Shown: positions 1 to 9,440, counted from the stretch's first letter. The stretch: 17,666 nt of DNA from Marinilabiliales bacterium (GCA_003512955.1 DOTG01000006.1:437-18102), one strand, 5' to 3'. Notes: generated from the letters alone by a model not told the origin. Made by a program: numbers and translations.

Positions 1-372
1 AGGTTTTTGGTAAATACCAGTGGGCAGGTACTGATAGGCACTACCACCACCGCATTAAATACCGCCTACAAACTGGCCGTGGCCGGTAAGGTATTGGCCG
101 AAGAGGTACAGGTATCGGCCGCGGGGACCTCGCCCTGGCCCGATTACGTGTTTGCCCCCGGCTATAACCTGCGCCCCCTGGCCGAAGTGGAACGGTTTGT
201 AAAGGAAAACCGTCACCTGCCGGATGTGCCTACATCCACCGATGTGGAACAAAACGGGGTTGGCCTTGGCGAAATGAATGCCCTGTTGCTTAAAAAAATT
301 GAGGAACTAACGTTGTATGTGATTGAACAACAGAAAGAAATAGATAAGCTTAAAGCTGAAATGAATAAGTAA
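1..372 (+). CDS. Tail-fibre-like protein, C-terminal end (5' part outside window)
   Basis: The frame is open from the first base, so this is the last 123 codons of a longer gene; the TTG at position 7 is not a credible start. The visible part resembles the C-terminal module of many Bacteroidota 'tail fiber domain' cell-surface proteins: a short beta-rich piece (GQVLIGTTTT, YKLAVAGKV), then a PGYNLRPLAEVERFV stretch, the signature HLPDVPTSTDVEQNGVGLGE, and a final amphipathic helix (LLKKIEELTLYVIEQQKEID) that probably forms a trimeric coiled coil. The family is usually poorly characterised; a role as a trimeric surface or adhesin stalk is inference. It lies 45 bases upstream of the RHS genes and reads in the same direction. 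Its composition is clearly more GC-rich than the gene that follows. Confidence 0.75.
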   Translation, partial: RFLVNTSGQVLIGTTTTALNTAYKLAVAGKVLAEEVQVSAAGTSPWPDYVFAPGYNLRPLAEVERFVKENRHLPDVPTSTDVEQNGVGLGEMNALLLKKIEELTLYVIEQQKEIDKLKAEMNK

Positions 373-417
373 TAAAAATCAGTGAATTGTCTTTTTAAGA
401 AAACAAAGAACAAAATT

Positions 418-3400
418 ATGTTAATTATAAGATATTTAAAATCCGCATACATAAATTATATTTTGTTGCTGTTAATGTTTTACACAACAAATATTAATGC
501 ACAAGATGAACTACATGTGAATGAATATACCGGAACCTTATCTGTTAATATACCTATTTTTACTATTGAATATGGAGATATTGTTGTTCCAATTTCAATT
601 GGTTATAGTGCTTCTGGAATTCGTGTTGATGTTCAATCTGGAACCGTTGGATTGGGTTGGGGTTTAAATTGTGGTGGTAGTATTACAAGAGTAAACCGAT
701 CATCTCCAGATTTAGTTGAAAAGACGTATTTGACAAATAGTAATAACCCGGTAACTGAAAAAGGGTATGGCGAAGGATATGATTTGAATTGTGATTTATA
801 TAGATATGGTTCTAATAATGAGCATTCTTATTGCGATGTGGTTTCGAAAACCACAGGTGAAGAGAATGTTGGCTTTGAAGAGAATGTTTTGCAACATTAT
901 TATGGGGATTTTCCAATTACCCCCAATATGGAACCCGATATTTTTAATTACAGTTTTCCAGGGTATTCCGGGCAATTTATTATCGATCAAGAAGGGGTTA
1001 CCCATACATTAAAAGGGGATCCATTGAAAATTGATTTAGTTAAATGGGATGAAATAAACATTACTACACCAGACGGTATTATATATAATTTCAAAAGCGA
1101 TTCCTGGTTTGATGAGAATAATGAAGAGATATTAAAAGCAGAAATGGGAATAACAGATAGCGATCCACTTCATTGGTGGGAAATACAACATTTTCGAAGT
1201 CAAGTTTTTACCATAGCATATTGCAACTCATTTAGTTTAAGAGAAATAAAAGATGTTAACAATAATAAAGTTGTTTTCTGGGTAAATGATACCTATAATG
1301 AATATACTTCTATAAATGTCATTGAAAAATTCAATTATGACCTTTCAAGTGAACAACCTTTTACTCTGCGTATTAATACTAATAGTGATGTGGTTAAGTC
1401 TGAAAATAGGGATCGTCTACTTGATAGTATAACTTTTGGAAACAATAAAATTGAATTTAATTATGTTACTGGACGAAACGATTGTACCGACGGAGGATAC
1501 AATTTAAATAATATAATTGTTAAAAATTCAAAAAAAGAAATTATAGAAAAAGTGGTTTTTCATATACATGAAACCTATTCAGCAGGGGTAAGGCCAAATA
1601 ATTATACAGAATTTGAATTGCTTGGTTTGAATGAGGTTATAGAAGAATCTGATCCAAACGATGAGAATTCTATTCACAATGCAATCGCTAATGCACCAAG
1701 AATAGTTCATAGAGACCTTGATTTCATTGAAAGGATACATTATAGGATTCTGTTGGATAAAATTGACTTTGTTAATCCGTCAAACGATGAACCTATTAAC
1801 ACCTATATTTTTGATTATAATAGTATTCCACTTCCTTCAAAAACGTCTTGTTCTGTTGATCTTTGGGGATATTATAATGGAGCTCTAAATAAGCATCTAG
1901 TTCCCAAATATCGTTCTTATTCTGATTTTTCGGATATGGTCTATAATTACCCTGTTGGTGATTTAATAGAATATGATGAGTTATTTGCCGATAGAGATGT
2001 TGATATAAATTTTATGAAGGCACAAACATTAAATAAAATCATTTATCCCTCAAAGGGTTATTCAACTTTTGAATATGAAGCGCATGATTGTAACAATGAA
2101 CCGGAATTAACAGCTATTGGTGGATTACGTATATCAAAAATCAATTACTTTAATGAGAAAGAAGAAAGAATCAAACAGACGAATTACCTGTATAAAAAAT
2201 ATGATCCGCAAACTAATTCCTTCATTTCATCAGGTAAGTTAATTATTAAACCGCAAATTGCTTCTTTTTTTGGATATTTAAGGGGTTTGACACCCATACA
2301 GGATTTAGACGGAGTTATGAAAAATCTGCTTCAAAGATATGGCTTATCAACCATGCCTTGGGCATATTCAAATTATATAGGGTATGAAAATGTTACAATT
2401 ATTGATGGTGATTATTCTTTAAGCAATAGTGAAATAATTTCAAATAATGGTTTTGTAAGAAAGCACTACTTTAATAATATATGGGAAAATTATAGGCTTT
2501 TAGTTCCAATTTTTACCGATAAAAGAAATGGTCTTTTAACTAAAATTGAATATTATAATAATTCAAATAATTTACTAAAACAAACCACATATAGTTTTGA
2601 AAAATTAAATCAATCAAGCCATTACGGGCTGGTTATTATTGGTGATTATAATGAAGAGATCGCAGGATGGAATGTAGGTGTTCAAAATTGTCAGCAATTG
2701 AGATTGCATCCATATCAGGTTAATTGTGAGCAGATAAGGCTTACAAGTACAATAAATGAAGAATATCAGGCAGGGAATTTAAATAACAAAATAACCAGTA
2801 CTACAACCTATGGATATGTAAATGATTTTCGGAATGAACCATCAATAATCAGCACTACAAAAAGCGACGGTAATACCATAAATCAAAGAATTAAATATTC
2901 TTATGATTTTGGCAATGAGCTCAACACGCTAATGGAAAATAAAGAAGGCACCGGTGATGCTCAATCATTGGCCATTAAAAATATGTTCGATAAAAAGAAC
3001 TATAATAAACCGGTTGAGATTTTAACTACAATAGGAAGTGGTTCAGGTGAAAAAGTAATAGGAAGCCAACTAATTTATTACGCCAATGAGGGAATAAATG
3101 GTTTTTCAAAACCAGTGTCTCAATTTACTAAAGAAATTACAGCACCTACAACATATAATTCAACGACCTCATGGAGTTCCTTCAATTACAATGCCACTTC
3201 AAAATTAGTGAGTTTTGTTAATTCTGCAAACTATGTTTCATTGGGTAGTACGGAATATAATAGTATCGGAAACGAGGTTTTAACAACTACTAATATAGGG
3301 CAGTATAGTTCTGTTATTTATGGGTATAAAAATGAATATCCAATCGCAGTAATTACAAATGGGAAAGAAAACCTTCTTGAAATCGGCGATGAGGTAGGCC

Positions 3401-4044
3401 ATTTAAATTTTGAATCGGGTGCCAGTTGTGCCAGCACAGTAAACGAAAATAACCATTGGGTAATTAATAACTTGGGTTCATTTGTATATAAAACATCGGT
3501 ACCACCGCATACGGGTGATTACTGTTACCAATTACCTACTGGTTCTACGGTTTTAATACGAAATTTTATTCCAACCAATTCGAACCAAAAATTTAAATTT
3601 AGTTGCTGGGTCAAAACTCCATCAAGTGTTAGTGGGTATATATTATGTTTACTTAAAAACCCAACAACAAATACTGATTATTCAAGCCCTATTATATACG
3701 CCTTACCGGCTACAGGGAATACCTGGCAATTGGTTGAATTTGAAATAGATTTACCACAAAAGAAAACCAGCTTTGGCTTGTCATCAACCGATAATATCAA
3801 ACTGCAGTTTCAGTTTAACAAAACATCTGGTGTTTGTTATATTGATGATATCCGGTTCCATCCCAGTCTGGCAACTATGACAACTTATACATACAAACCT
3901 CTGGTAGGTATTACATCACAAACCGATCCCTCGAACCGTTCTATTTTTTATGAATATGATGAATTTGGCCGTCAGATAAGAGTTCGGGACGAACAAGGGT
4001 ATATTTTACAGGAAAAACAGTATAATACAGCTGTAGCCCCTTAG
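418..4044 (+). CDS. Secreted SpvB-like/RHS-repeat protein, first half of a split RHS pair
   Basis: Exported protein of about 1,208 residues. I prefer the ATG at 418 to the in-frame GTG at 382, because it gives a normal signal peptide: a hydrophobic stretch YILLLLMFY followed by TTNINAQ and probable cleavage before DELHV. Residues about 31-95 carry the SpvB/insecticidal-toxin-like opening of Bacteroidota RHS proteins (TGTLSVNIPIFTIEYGDI, then GYSASGIRVD and GLGWGLNCGGSITR). The long middle is beta-rich with YD-type repeats. Residues about 997-1151 look like a jelly-roll, carbohydrate-binding-like insert (NFESG..., W.KTP, YIDDIRF). The last ~50 residues are RHS repeat (FYEYDEFGRQIRVRDEQGYI). 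It stops without a hyperconserved RHS core or toxin tip. The next gene, with its own signal peptide, starts 37 bases later, so the two probably form one operon and one shell. No ligand can be assigned. Confidence 0.85.
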   Translation: MLIIRYLKSAYINYILLLLMFYTTNINAQDELHVNEYTGTLSVNIPIFTIEYGDIVVPISIGYSASGIRVDVQSGTVGLGWGLNCGGSITRVNRSSPDLVEKTYLTNSNNPVTEKGYGEGYDLNCDLYRYGSNNEHSYCDVVSKTTGEENVGFEENVLQHYYGDFPITPNMEPDIFNYSFPGYSGQFIIDQEGVTHTLKGDPLKIDLVKWDEINITTPDGIIYNFKSDSWFDENNEEILKAEMGITDSDPLHWWEIQHFRSQVFTIAYCNSFSLREIKDVNNNKVVFWVNDTYNEYTSINVIEKFNYDLSSEQPFTLRINTNSDVVKSENRDRLLDSITFGNNKIEFNYVTGRNDCTDGGYNLNNIIVKNSKKEIIEKVVFHIHETYSAGVRPNNYTEFELLGLNEVIEESDPNDENSIHNAIANAPRIVHRDLDFIERIHYRILLDKIDFVNPSNDEPINTYIFDYNSIPLPSKTSCSVDLWGYYNGALNKHLVPKYRSYSDFSDMVYNYPVGDLIEYDELFADRDVDINFMKAQTLNKIIYPSKGYSTFEYEAHDCNNEPELTAIGGLRISKINYFNEKEERIKQTNYLYKKYDPQTNSFISSGKLIIKPQIASFFGYLRGLTPIQDLDGVMKNLLQRYGLSTMPWAYSNYIGYENVTIIDGDYSLSNSEIISNNGFVRKHYFNNIWENYRLLVPIFTDKRNGLLTKIEYYNNSNNLLKQTTYSFEKLNQSSHYGLVIIGDYNEEIAGWNVGVQNCQQLRLHPYQVNCEQIRLTSTINEEYQAGNLNNKITSTTTYGYVNDFRNEPSIISTTKSDGNTINQRIKYSYDFGNELNTLMENKEGTGDAQSLAIKNMFDKKNYNKPVEILTTIGSGSGEKVIGSQLIYYANEGINGFSKPVSQFTKEITAPTTYNSTTSWSSFNYNATSKLVSFVNSANYVSLGSTEYNSIGNEVLTTTNIGQYSSVIYGYKNEYPIAVITNGKENLLEIGDEVGHLNFESGASCASTVNENNHWVINNLGSFVYKTSVPPHTGDYCYQLPTGSTVLIRNFIPTNSNQKFKFSCWVKTPSSVSGYILCLLKNPTTNTDYSSPIIYALPATGNTWQLVEFEIDLPQKKTSFGLSSTDNIKLQFQFNKTSGVCYIDDIRFHPSLATMTTYTYKPLVGITSQTDPSNRSIFYEYDEFGRQIRVRDEQGYILQEKQYNTAVAP

Positions 4045-4081
4045 TGCTGGTAATTTGGAATATAAAATAAAAAATCCTGTT

Positions 4082-7000
4082 ATGAATATAATTTCGATTT
4101 CTATTAAAGAGATATACTACAAAAAGGGTATATTTTTAGGAATACTAATTTTTTTAATCAATACCGTTAGTGGTCAAAACATTAAAATTTTTGATCAACC
4201 ACTTACTTCCAATACCGAAGAATTGAGCCAAAATACCATTATCCTCAAACCGGGTTTTTGTACACAGGGATACTCATTTTCAGCTAAAACAATACCTTCT
4301 GATACAAAATCAATCCCCTTGGAAGAGGTACTGCTCCCTGATGATATGAATTATGATTACACGGTGGTTCCCAAAGTACCCCTTACGGATATTTCAGAGG
4401 CTACTTATCTTGGTGATATTTCCAGGTATGTTGAGATATATGATGGTTTGGGCAGGCCCACCCAGTCAATAGTTTTCGATGGTAGTCCAACTGGAAAAGA
4501 TGTTATTATTCCGGTTTATTATGATCAAGACGGACGTACCACCCGTTCATACCTGCCTTATGTTACCAATGCCTCGAATACAATTGATGATGTTCGTAAT
4601 GATTGGTTACAGGAACAGCAATATTTTTATAAATCGTTTCCAGATTTTTCTTCAAATAACGATTATCTTTCAGCCTATTCAGAAGTTGATGTAGAGAAAA
4701 GCCCCTTCCAACGGTTACAGGAATATACACAACCGGGGAATGACTGGAAAATTCAGAAGGATGCGCAGGGGGGTCACACCGAAAAATATGAATATTACCC
4801 CTATTATGGGACAATGAACCGGTATACATATAATTATGGTGATTATAAAACAGCAACCAGTTATAGTATTGTTACCAACGGATATTCATCTAAAACACTG
4901 TATTATAATAAAATAACAGATGCCAACAACCATATTCAGGAACAATTTACCGATAAAACGGGGAAAAACGTTTGTACCCGAACATACCTGGAAGACGGTA
5001 CTACCGTTGCTACTTACAACGTATATGACGATTTTGGGCGGTTGCGCTGTATTGTTTCACCTAAGGCTAATGGGGTAATAACCGGGAATACCGAATTGTG
5101 CTATTTCTATGATTATGATGAATACGGTAGGGTGATTAAGGAAAAGAAACCAGGGGAAAATGAATCGTATTTGGTTTATGGTAAAGAAGGTAACCCGGTA
5201 ATGGTTCAAAATGCCGCGCTACGGGAATCATCATCATCAAAAAACTGGGCATTTACCAAATATGATGCATTAGGCCGGCCTGTATTCATGGGTGTAATGG
5301 AGGCTGAATCCGGCGGTACTGCCATTAGTTTTTCCACAATCAGGTCTGATTTTAAAAACCGAACCGGATTAAGCAGTAGTTTTTATGAAACCGAGGTTAG
5401 TAGTGGAACCATTGGTTATACCCTGAATAACAGTTACCCTTCACTATACTCAATTGCTGAAAGCGAGATTAACCAGGTGATTTATTACGATGATTATCTT
5501 ATTACCGGGCAAAATTATGGGTTAACATGGTATAATACCAACCTGAAAGATGCCGTTAATTTTCCATCTAATTCTGTTGACTTCAGAACAAATGGTTTAC
5601 CCACAGGGTCTAAAACCCGGGTTTTGGATCAAACAGGAAATCTTTTACTATCTTTGGCATATTACGATAGGTATGGGAGAGCAATTGCTTTGTACCAGCA
5701 AAACCAATTAAATGGCTTCGATAAAGTATTAATGGAATATAGTTTTAGTGGTCAGGTGTTAAAAGCAAAACACATACAACAGGTGGTTATCAACAGCCAA
5801 ACGGTTACTACTACCGAATGGTACACCTACGATTACGACCACACTGGACGGTTATTAAAAATTTACCACCATATTGGTGATACCTATGAACAGGGTATTG
5901 TATTGACATCGAATAATTATAATGAATTAGGCCAATTGGTCGAAGAGAACCTCCACTCTGCCGATAATGGGAATACTTTTCAGCAATCGGTCGACTTTAA
6001 ATTCAATATCCGCGGATGGCTGACCAATATCAATAATGCAGCCCTTAATGGCAGTGGTATTAACCTGAACGATACCCAGACCGACCTTTTCGGGATGGAA
6101 ATAAATTATACCCAGGCGGTGGGCGATTTTGCGGCCAATTACGACGGTAAAATCACCTCGGTTGACTGGAACAAAAGCGGCGATGCGGCTATTAAAAGGT
6201 ATGCCTATACCTACGATAACCTGGGCCGCCTGACAAACGAAATTATGGGCGATACCCATAATATACCCCAATTAGCAGCACCAGGGGCCTATTCAACCAC
6301 CGGAATTGCTTACGATTTGAATGGGAATATAACCGATTTAACCCGGTACAATGCCAGTGGGGTTGCCACCCGCCAAAGATATTCCTATTTAGTAGGAACC
6401 AATAAATTATTGAATGTTACCTTCGATGGTTCGTCACCAGGAGCCGGGATTACCAAACAATACCGTACCAACGGGGCTTTAAAAAGCGATTCGCATAAAA
6501 GCATCAGCGATATTGCCTACAACCAGTTTAACCTGACCACAGCTATCACCTTTACCAGTACTAATAAACTTTCGTTTACCTATTCGGGTGCCGGAGCTTT
6601 ATTAAGACGAAGTAAAATTAACAGCAGCAGCCAGGTGGAGCAACGGACCGATTATGTATCGAACATGGTGTATGTTACCGATGCCGCGGGTACCACAACC
6701 CTTGATTATATGAGCATGCCCTTTGGCAGGGTGGTACTTACATCGAACCAGTGGGTGTACGAATACCAACTGAAAGACCATTTAGGCAACACCCGGGTAG
6801 CTTTTGTGCCTGGTGAAACGGCCCCGGTAGTGGTTCAAAAAATTGATTATTATGCCTTTGGCTTGATGCATGAACCGGTAGCCCTTCAGAATGATAATAC
6901 TTACCGGTATAACGGCAAAGAACAGTACGACGATTATGGCCTGAACTGGTACAACTACGGAGCCCGTATGTACGACCCGGAACTGGGAGTTTGGCATGCC

Positions 7001-8029
7001 CCCGATGCCATGTCAGCATATATGCCCGGTATTTCGCCCTATGCTTACTGTTTTAATAACCCAATTAGTTTTACCGATCCCGATGGTAATCATCCTAAAG
7101 ATAATGGTTGCATAAATAGAAGACCATTAAAGGCAAAAATTGAAAATAAGATAGCGCAAATAAAAAGTGATGTAAATAAAGCGATTGGTAAATTTTCAGA
7201 GGCTGTTTCAAAAGGAGTAGAATATGTTCAAGAACAAAGAGAAACCAGCTCATCAACAATGAGCGAAGAATATAATGAATATCTTGAGTTGCCTGAATTT
7301 GGCCCGGACGAAGAAGAACAACGCGCAATAGCCCAAGCCCAGGCCAGATATGACGCCTCGACAAAAGAAGAGCAACGGGTGGCGTCGGAACGTTGGCAGA
7401 GTTATTGTGAAGAGAGACGACAGAACAGCACAAACCGGGCTGAAGCAAAAGTTGCGGGGTACGGGCTTACAGGGGCTCCCTCAATGGCCTCAGGTAACGA
7501 AATGTGCTACGGCTGCCCACCACCGGAAGAAGCAAATAACGGAGAGCCTATAGTTTTTATAGATTTTTTAAGAACCCCAAACGGACTCAATAAAAATACA
7601 TTTATGGAATTATTAAGGAAAGCACTCATAGAGAATGGAGTAAACACCAACGTGCAAGTTATGGAATATTCATTAATTTCTAGTATTAAGGCATTTTTTA
7701 ATAGTACACCTGTTGCGACAATAACAATAAGAAATTTTGCTGTTGGAGATCAGTTTACTCCATCTGGTGGATTTGCCTATCTTAATGATCCTAATTCAGC
7801 TGTAGTCTATAATGGTTTAAGTCCAACTCAATCAGATCGGAAAGTTTCAACTTATAAATATGTAAATGCTAGTATGCACGAACTTGGACATGCAATTTGG
7901 GGTTTCGAAGATGTTGGCCATGCAGGGTGTACTAATTGCTTAATGGATTATGATGGAGCATATAATCAAGGATCTACATTCACAGAAAGTCAAATAGGAA
8001 TCATTAAAAATAGTAATTGGGGGCAATGA
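4082..8029 (+). CDS. DUF6443 RHS toxin with metzincin-like zinc-protease tip
   Basis: About 1,315 residues from ATG 4082; the in-frame TTG at 4055 would put a polar extension before the signal peptide (hydrophobic GIFLGILIFLINT, then VSGQ). Order of parts: a short IILKPGF...F.A motif (about residue 52) common in exported Bacteroidota proteins; DUF6443 (about 100-170, YVEIYDGLGRPTQS); YD repeats; an RHS core from about 895 (KDHLGNTR, YNGKE, GARMYDPELGVW) to DPDGN at 999-1003; a charged helical pre-toxin segment; a repeated linker at 1118-1150 with CYGCPPPEE; and the tip, about 1151-1315. The tip has HELGH at 1266-1270, His1280, Cys1283, Cys1286 and a LMDY Met-turn-like motif. This suggests a zinc endopeptidase related to archaemetzincins, but with nine rather than five residues between HExxH and the third His. 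The downstream candidate immunity gene overlaps the stop codon. Delivery of the tip to competitors is inference. Confidence 0.85.
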   Translation: MNIISISIKEIYYKKGIFLGILIFLINTVSGQNIKIFDQPLTSNTEELSQNTIILKPGFCTQGYSFSAKTIPSDTKSIPLEEVLLPDDMNYDYTVVPKVPLTDISEATYLGDISRYVEIYDGLGRPTQSIVFDGSPTGKDVIIPVYYDQDGRTTRSYLPYVTNASNTIDDVRNDWLQEQQYFYKSFPDFSSNNDYLSAYSEVDVEKSPFQRLQEYTQPGNDWKIQKDAQGGHTEKYEYYPYYGTMNRYTYNYGDYKTATSYSIVTNGYSSKTLYYNKITDANNHIQEQFTDKTGKNVCTRTYLEDGTTVATYNVYDDFGRLRCIVSPKANGVITGNTELCYFYDYDEYGRVIKEKKPGENESYLVYGKEGNPVMVQNAALRESSSSKNWAFTKYDALGRPVFMGVMEAESGGTAISFSTIRSDFKNRTGLSSSFYETEVSSGTIGYTLNNSYPSLYSIAESEINQVIYYDDYLITGQNYGLTWYNTNLKDAVNFPSNSVDFRTNGLPTGSKTRVLDQTGNLLLSLAYYDRYGRAIALYQQNQLNGFDKVLMEYSFSGQVLKAKHIQQVVINSQTVTTTEWYTYDYDHTGRLLKIYHHIGDTYEQGIVLTSNNYNELGQLVEENLHSADNGNTFQQSVDFKFNIRGWLTNINNAALNGSGINLNDTQTDLFGMEINYTQAVGDFAANYDGKITSVDWNKSGDAAIKRYAYTYDNLGRLTNEIMGDTHNIPQLAAPGAYSTTGIAYDLNGNITDLTRYNASGVATRQRYSYLVGTNKLLNVTFDGSSPGAGITKQYRTNGALKSDSHKSISDIAYNQFNLTTAITFTSTNKLSFTYSGAGALLRRSKINSSSQVEQRTDYVSNMVYVTDAAGTTTLDYMSMPFGRVVLTSNQWVYEYQLKDHLGNTRVAFVPGETAPVVVQKIDYYAFGLMHEPVALQNDNTYRYNGKEQYDDYGLNWYNYGARMYDPELGVWHAPDAMSAYMPGISPYAYCFNNPISFTDPDGNHPKDNGCINRRPLKAKIENKIAQIKSDVNKAIGKFSEAVSKGVEYVQEQRETSSSTMSEEYNEYLELPEFGPDEEEQRAIAQAQARYDASTKEEQRVASERWQSYCEERRQNSTNRAEAKVAGYGLTGAPSMASGNEMCYGCPPPEEANNGEPIVFIDFLRTPNGLNKNTFMELLRKALIENGVNTNVQVMEYSLISSIKAFFNSTPVATITIRNFAVGDQFTPSGGFAYLNDPNSAVVYNGLSPTQSDRKVSTYKYVNASMHELGHAIWGFEDVGHAGCTNCLMDYDGAYNQGSTFTESQIGIIKNSNWGQ
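7432..7531 (+). repeat. 100-bp perfect direct repeat (toxin-linker copy 1)
   Basis: Identical base for base to 8813-8912. It encodes 33 residues (NRAEAKVAGYGLTGAP, then SMASGNEMCYGCPPPEE) between the pre-toxin segment and the toxin tip of the RHS gene. The flanking bases differ on both sides (c/t before, g/t after). Both copies are read in the same frame, so crossing over between them would keep the reading frame. Confidence 0.97.
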
Positions 8030-8724
8030 AAAAAATATTAGTTATAATTGTTATCATAACAATAGTTATCTTAGCAATAGTTGCCTTATTTTATAGGCAA
8101 AAACAAACAAATGTACTTTACGAAATTTACAAAGTTGAAAAAGGTGCTTTTACATTACATGCAATATTTAAAACAGTGCCTTTCAAGTTTAAAGAAAGAT
8201 ATTCCATTGAAAAAGAAAATGTTGGCGACAATGAATTGCTAAGAATTACAGATAATCAAGCCGAAATAAAATATCATTTTGGTTTTCTCATGACGCATAC
8301 AAAGAATGGATTTCTTTATGCACCGTTATATTTTAGGAATAAAGAGTTAGGACACATTAACTACAGGGAAGGAATAAATTCCATTATAGATGTAAATTTA
8401 TTCAATATAGTTATTAATGAATTAGAACTTACGAAAGATACATTAAAAGTTAAGGATTTATTTTTAGATTATTTAGTTCAATCTACAGATAATTGTTTTA
8501 TCAAAGAAATTCATTCAAATAATGATATCCAACAATTATTAATTATTAATAAATCTAAAAATTTTGAGAAAACATATAATTCATTTGAGTTCTCAGAATA
8601 CAGAAATTTGTATTGGATAAATACATTTGGAATAATTGAATTGAATTTAATCGGAAGTAAATCGAATATTTATATTCAAATAATTGATCATGGAATGTTA
8701 GGTATAGAAGATTTAACAATTTAG
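8026..8724 (+). CDS. Membrane-anchored candidate immunity protein for the first RHS tip
   Basis: Unrecognised protein of 232 residues. The ATG at 8026 overlaps the TGA of the toxin gene (ATGA), which indicates translational coupling; an in-frame TTG nine bases earlier is less likely. Residues 4-26 are a strongly hydrophobic segment (IIVIITIVILAIVALF) after MKK, either a signal anchor or an uncleaved signal, leaving a soluble domain of about 200 residues that probably faces the periplasm. That domain mixes beta and alpha segments and has no motif I know. Its position directly after a toxin tip and its very AT-rich composition, like the tip, match immunity genes of polymorphic toxins. If the tip is a periplasmic protease, a periplasm-facing inhibitor makes sense. 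The role is assigned by context only. Confidence 0.6.
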   Translation: MKKILVIIVIITIVILAIVALFYRQKQTNVLYEIYKVEKGAFTLHAIFKTVPFKFKERYSIEKENVGDNELLRITDNQAEIKYHFGFLMTHTKNGFLYAPLYFRNKELGHINYREGINSIIDVNLFNIVINELELTKDTLKVKDLFLDYLVQSTDNCFIKEIHSNNDIQQLLIINKSKNFEKTYNSFEFSEYRNLYWINTFGIIELNLIGSKSNIYIQIIDHGMLGIEDLTI

Positions 8725-8771
8725 CTTCATACATTTAACTTTTTATATTACATAAAATTAAACTGAATAGT

Positions 8772-9356
8772 TTGGAAATACTTTCCGAGCCCACCACCCA
8801 TTACGACTGTATAAACCGGGCTGAAGCAAAAGTTGCGGGGTACGGGCTTACAGGGGCTCCCTCAATGGCCTCAGGTAACGAAATGTGCTACGGCTGCCCA
8901 CCACCGGAAGAATCCGCAAATGGAGGAGGGGGTAATGGAATTATATCAGGTCAATCAATTGATGCGACATTAGCAATTGCCTCATTGGGGTGGACAATTG
9001 AAGGTGGGTATTATGCTGACAGTAAAAATGTTGAGCAATTTGTTTCAAATGGTTATACAGTTGGTGTTGAAGCTTCAGTAGGTTATAATTTGATAATTAT
9101 TAAACCGAAAGCGAATTTCAAATTTAGTGATTTGGAGGGCATGGGGACAAGTGGTGTAATCAATATTGGCATGATATCTATAGGCATTTTAGGAAATAGT
9201 GCTCCAGGTTACCCGGAAAATTCTGTTTTTGAAACATACTGGGGAATTAAAATTGGTATTGGAGCAGGAGCTGGAGGTTCATATACTCCAAAATCGAATA
9301 CTACCTTTTTCGATTGGATTCCAGATATTACCAAATCATCATTTCATTGGAAGTAA
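8772..9356 (+). CDS. Displaced (orphan) RHS C-terminal toxin tip, Gly-rich
   Basis: An open frame of about 194 codons without signal peptide or RHS core; the TTG at 8772 is only a nominal start. Thirteen codons in, it enters the 33-residue linker that is identical to the one in the upstream RHS gene, then a Gly-rich spacer (ANGGGGNG) and a tip of about 140 residues. The tip is unrecognised: it is rich in Gly and beta-prone hydrophobic residues (VGVEASVGYNLIIIKPKANF, GMISIGILG, IKIGIGAGAGGSY) and ends in FHWK. A membrane-active or beta-sheet toxin would fit its composition and the membrane-type candidate immunity gene that follows three bases after its stop, but this is a guess. The layout matches the 'orphan CT' modules known from rhs and cdi loci: silent unless recombined onto a full gene. 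Confidence 0.7.
   Translation: MEILSEPTTHYDCINRAEAKVAGYGLTGAPSMASGNEMCYGCPPPEESANGGGGNGIISGQSIDATLAIASLGWTIEGGYYADSKNVEQFVSNGYTVGVEASVGYNLIIIKPKANFKFSDLEGMGTSGVINIGMISIGILGNSAPGYPENSVFETYWGIKIGIGAGAGGSYTPKSNTTFFDWIPDITKSSFHWK
8813..8912 (+). repeat. 100-bp perfect direct repeat (toxin-linker copy 2)
   Basis: Second copy of the linker at 7432-7531, offset by 1,381 bp, with no mismatch. It is the first recognisable part of the displaced tip. Recombination between the copies would delete the first tip with its candidate immunity gene and fuse the second tip in frame to the complete RHS core. Confidence 0.97.
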
Positions 9357-9359
9357 GTT

Positions 9360-9440
9360 ATGAGTGAAAGTATTTTATTCTATGGGTTTGTAATTACAAT
9401 AATTCCTTATGTAATTATTTATGGACTTGTCATATTTATT
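9360..9440 (+). pseudogene. 5' part of a membrane-type candidate immunity gene, split by IS1634-like element
   Basis: An ATG three bases after the orphan tip's stop codon opens a frame encoding MSESILFYGFVITIIPYV and then IIYGLVIFI, a clear transmembrane segment. After 27 codons the sequence runs into the IS terminal repeat; the frame continues to 9542 only by reading IS DNA. The likely remainder of the gene is at 11537-11707 beyond the IS. Position and membrane nature suggest immunity to the orphan tip; the family is unknown to me. Confidence 0.6.

Noticed and set aside
382..417. GTG start at 382 for the SpvB-like protein
   Set aside because: It adds twelve polar or basic residues before a normal signal peptide; ATG 418 fits better.
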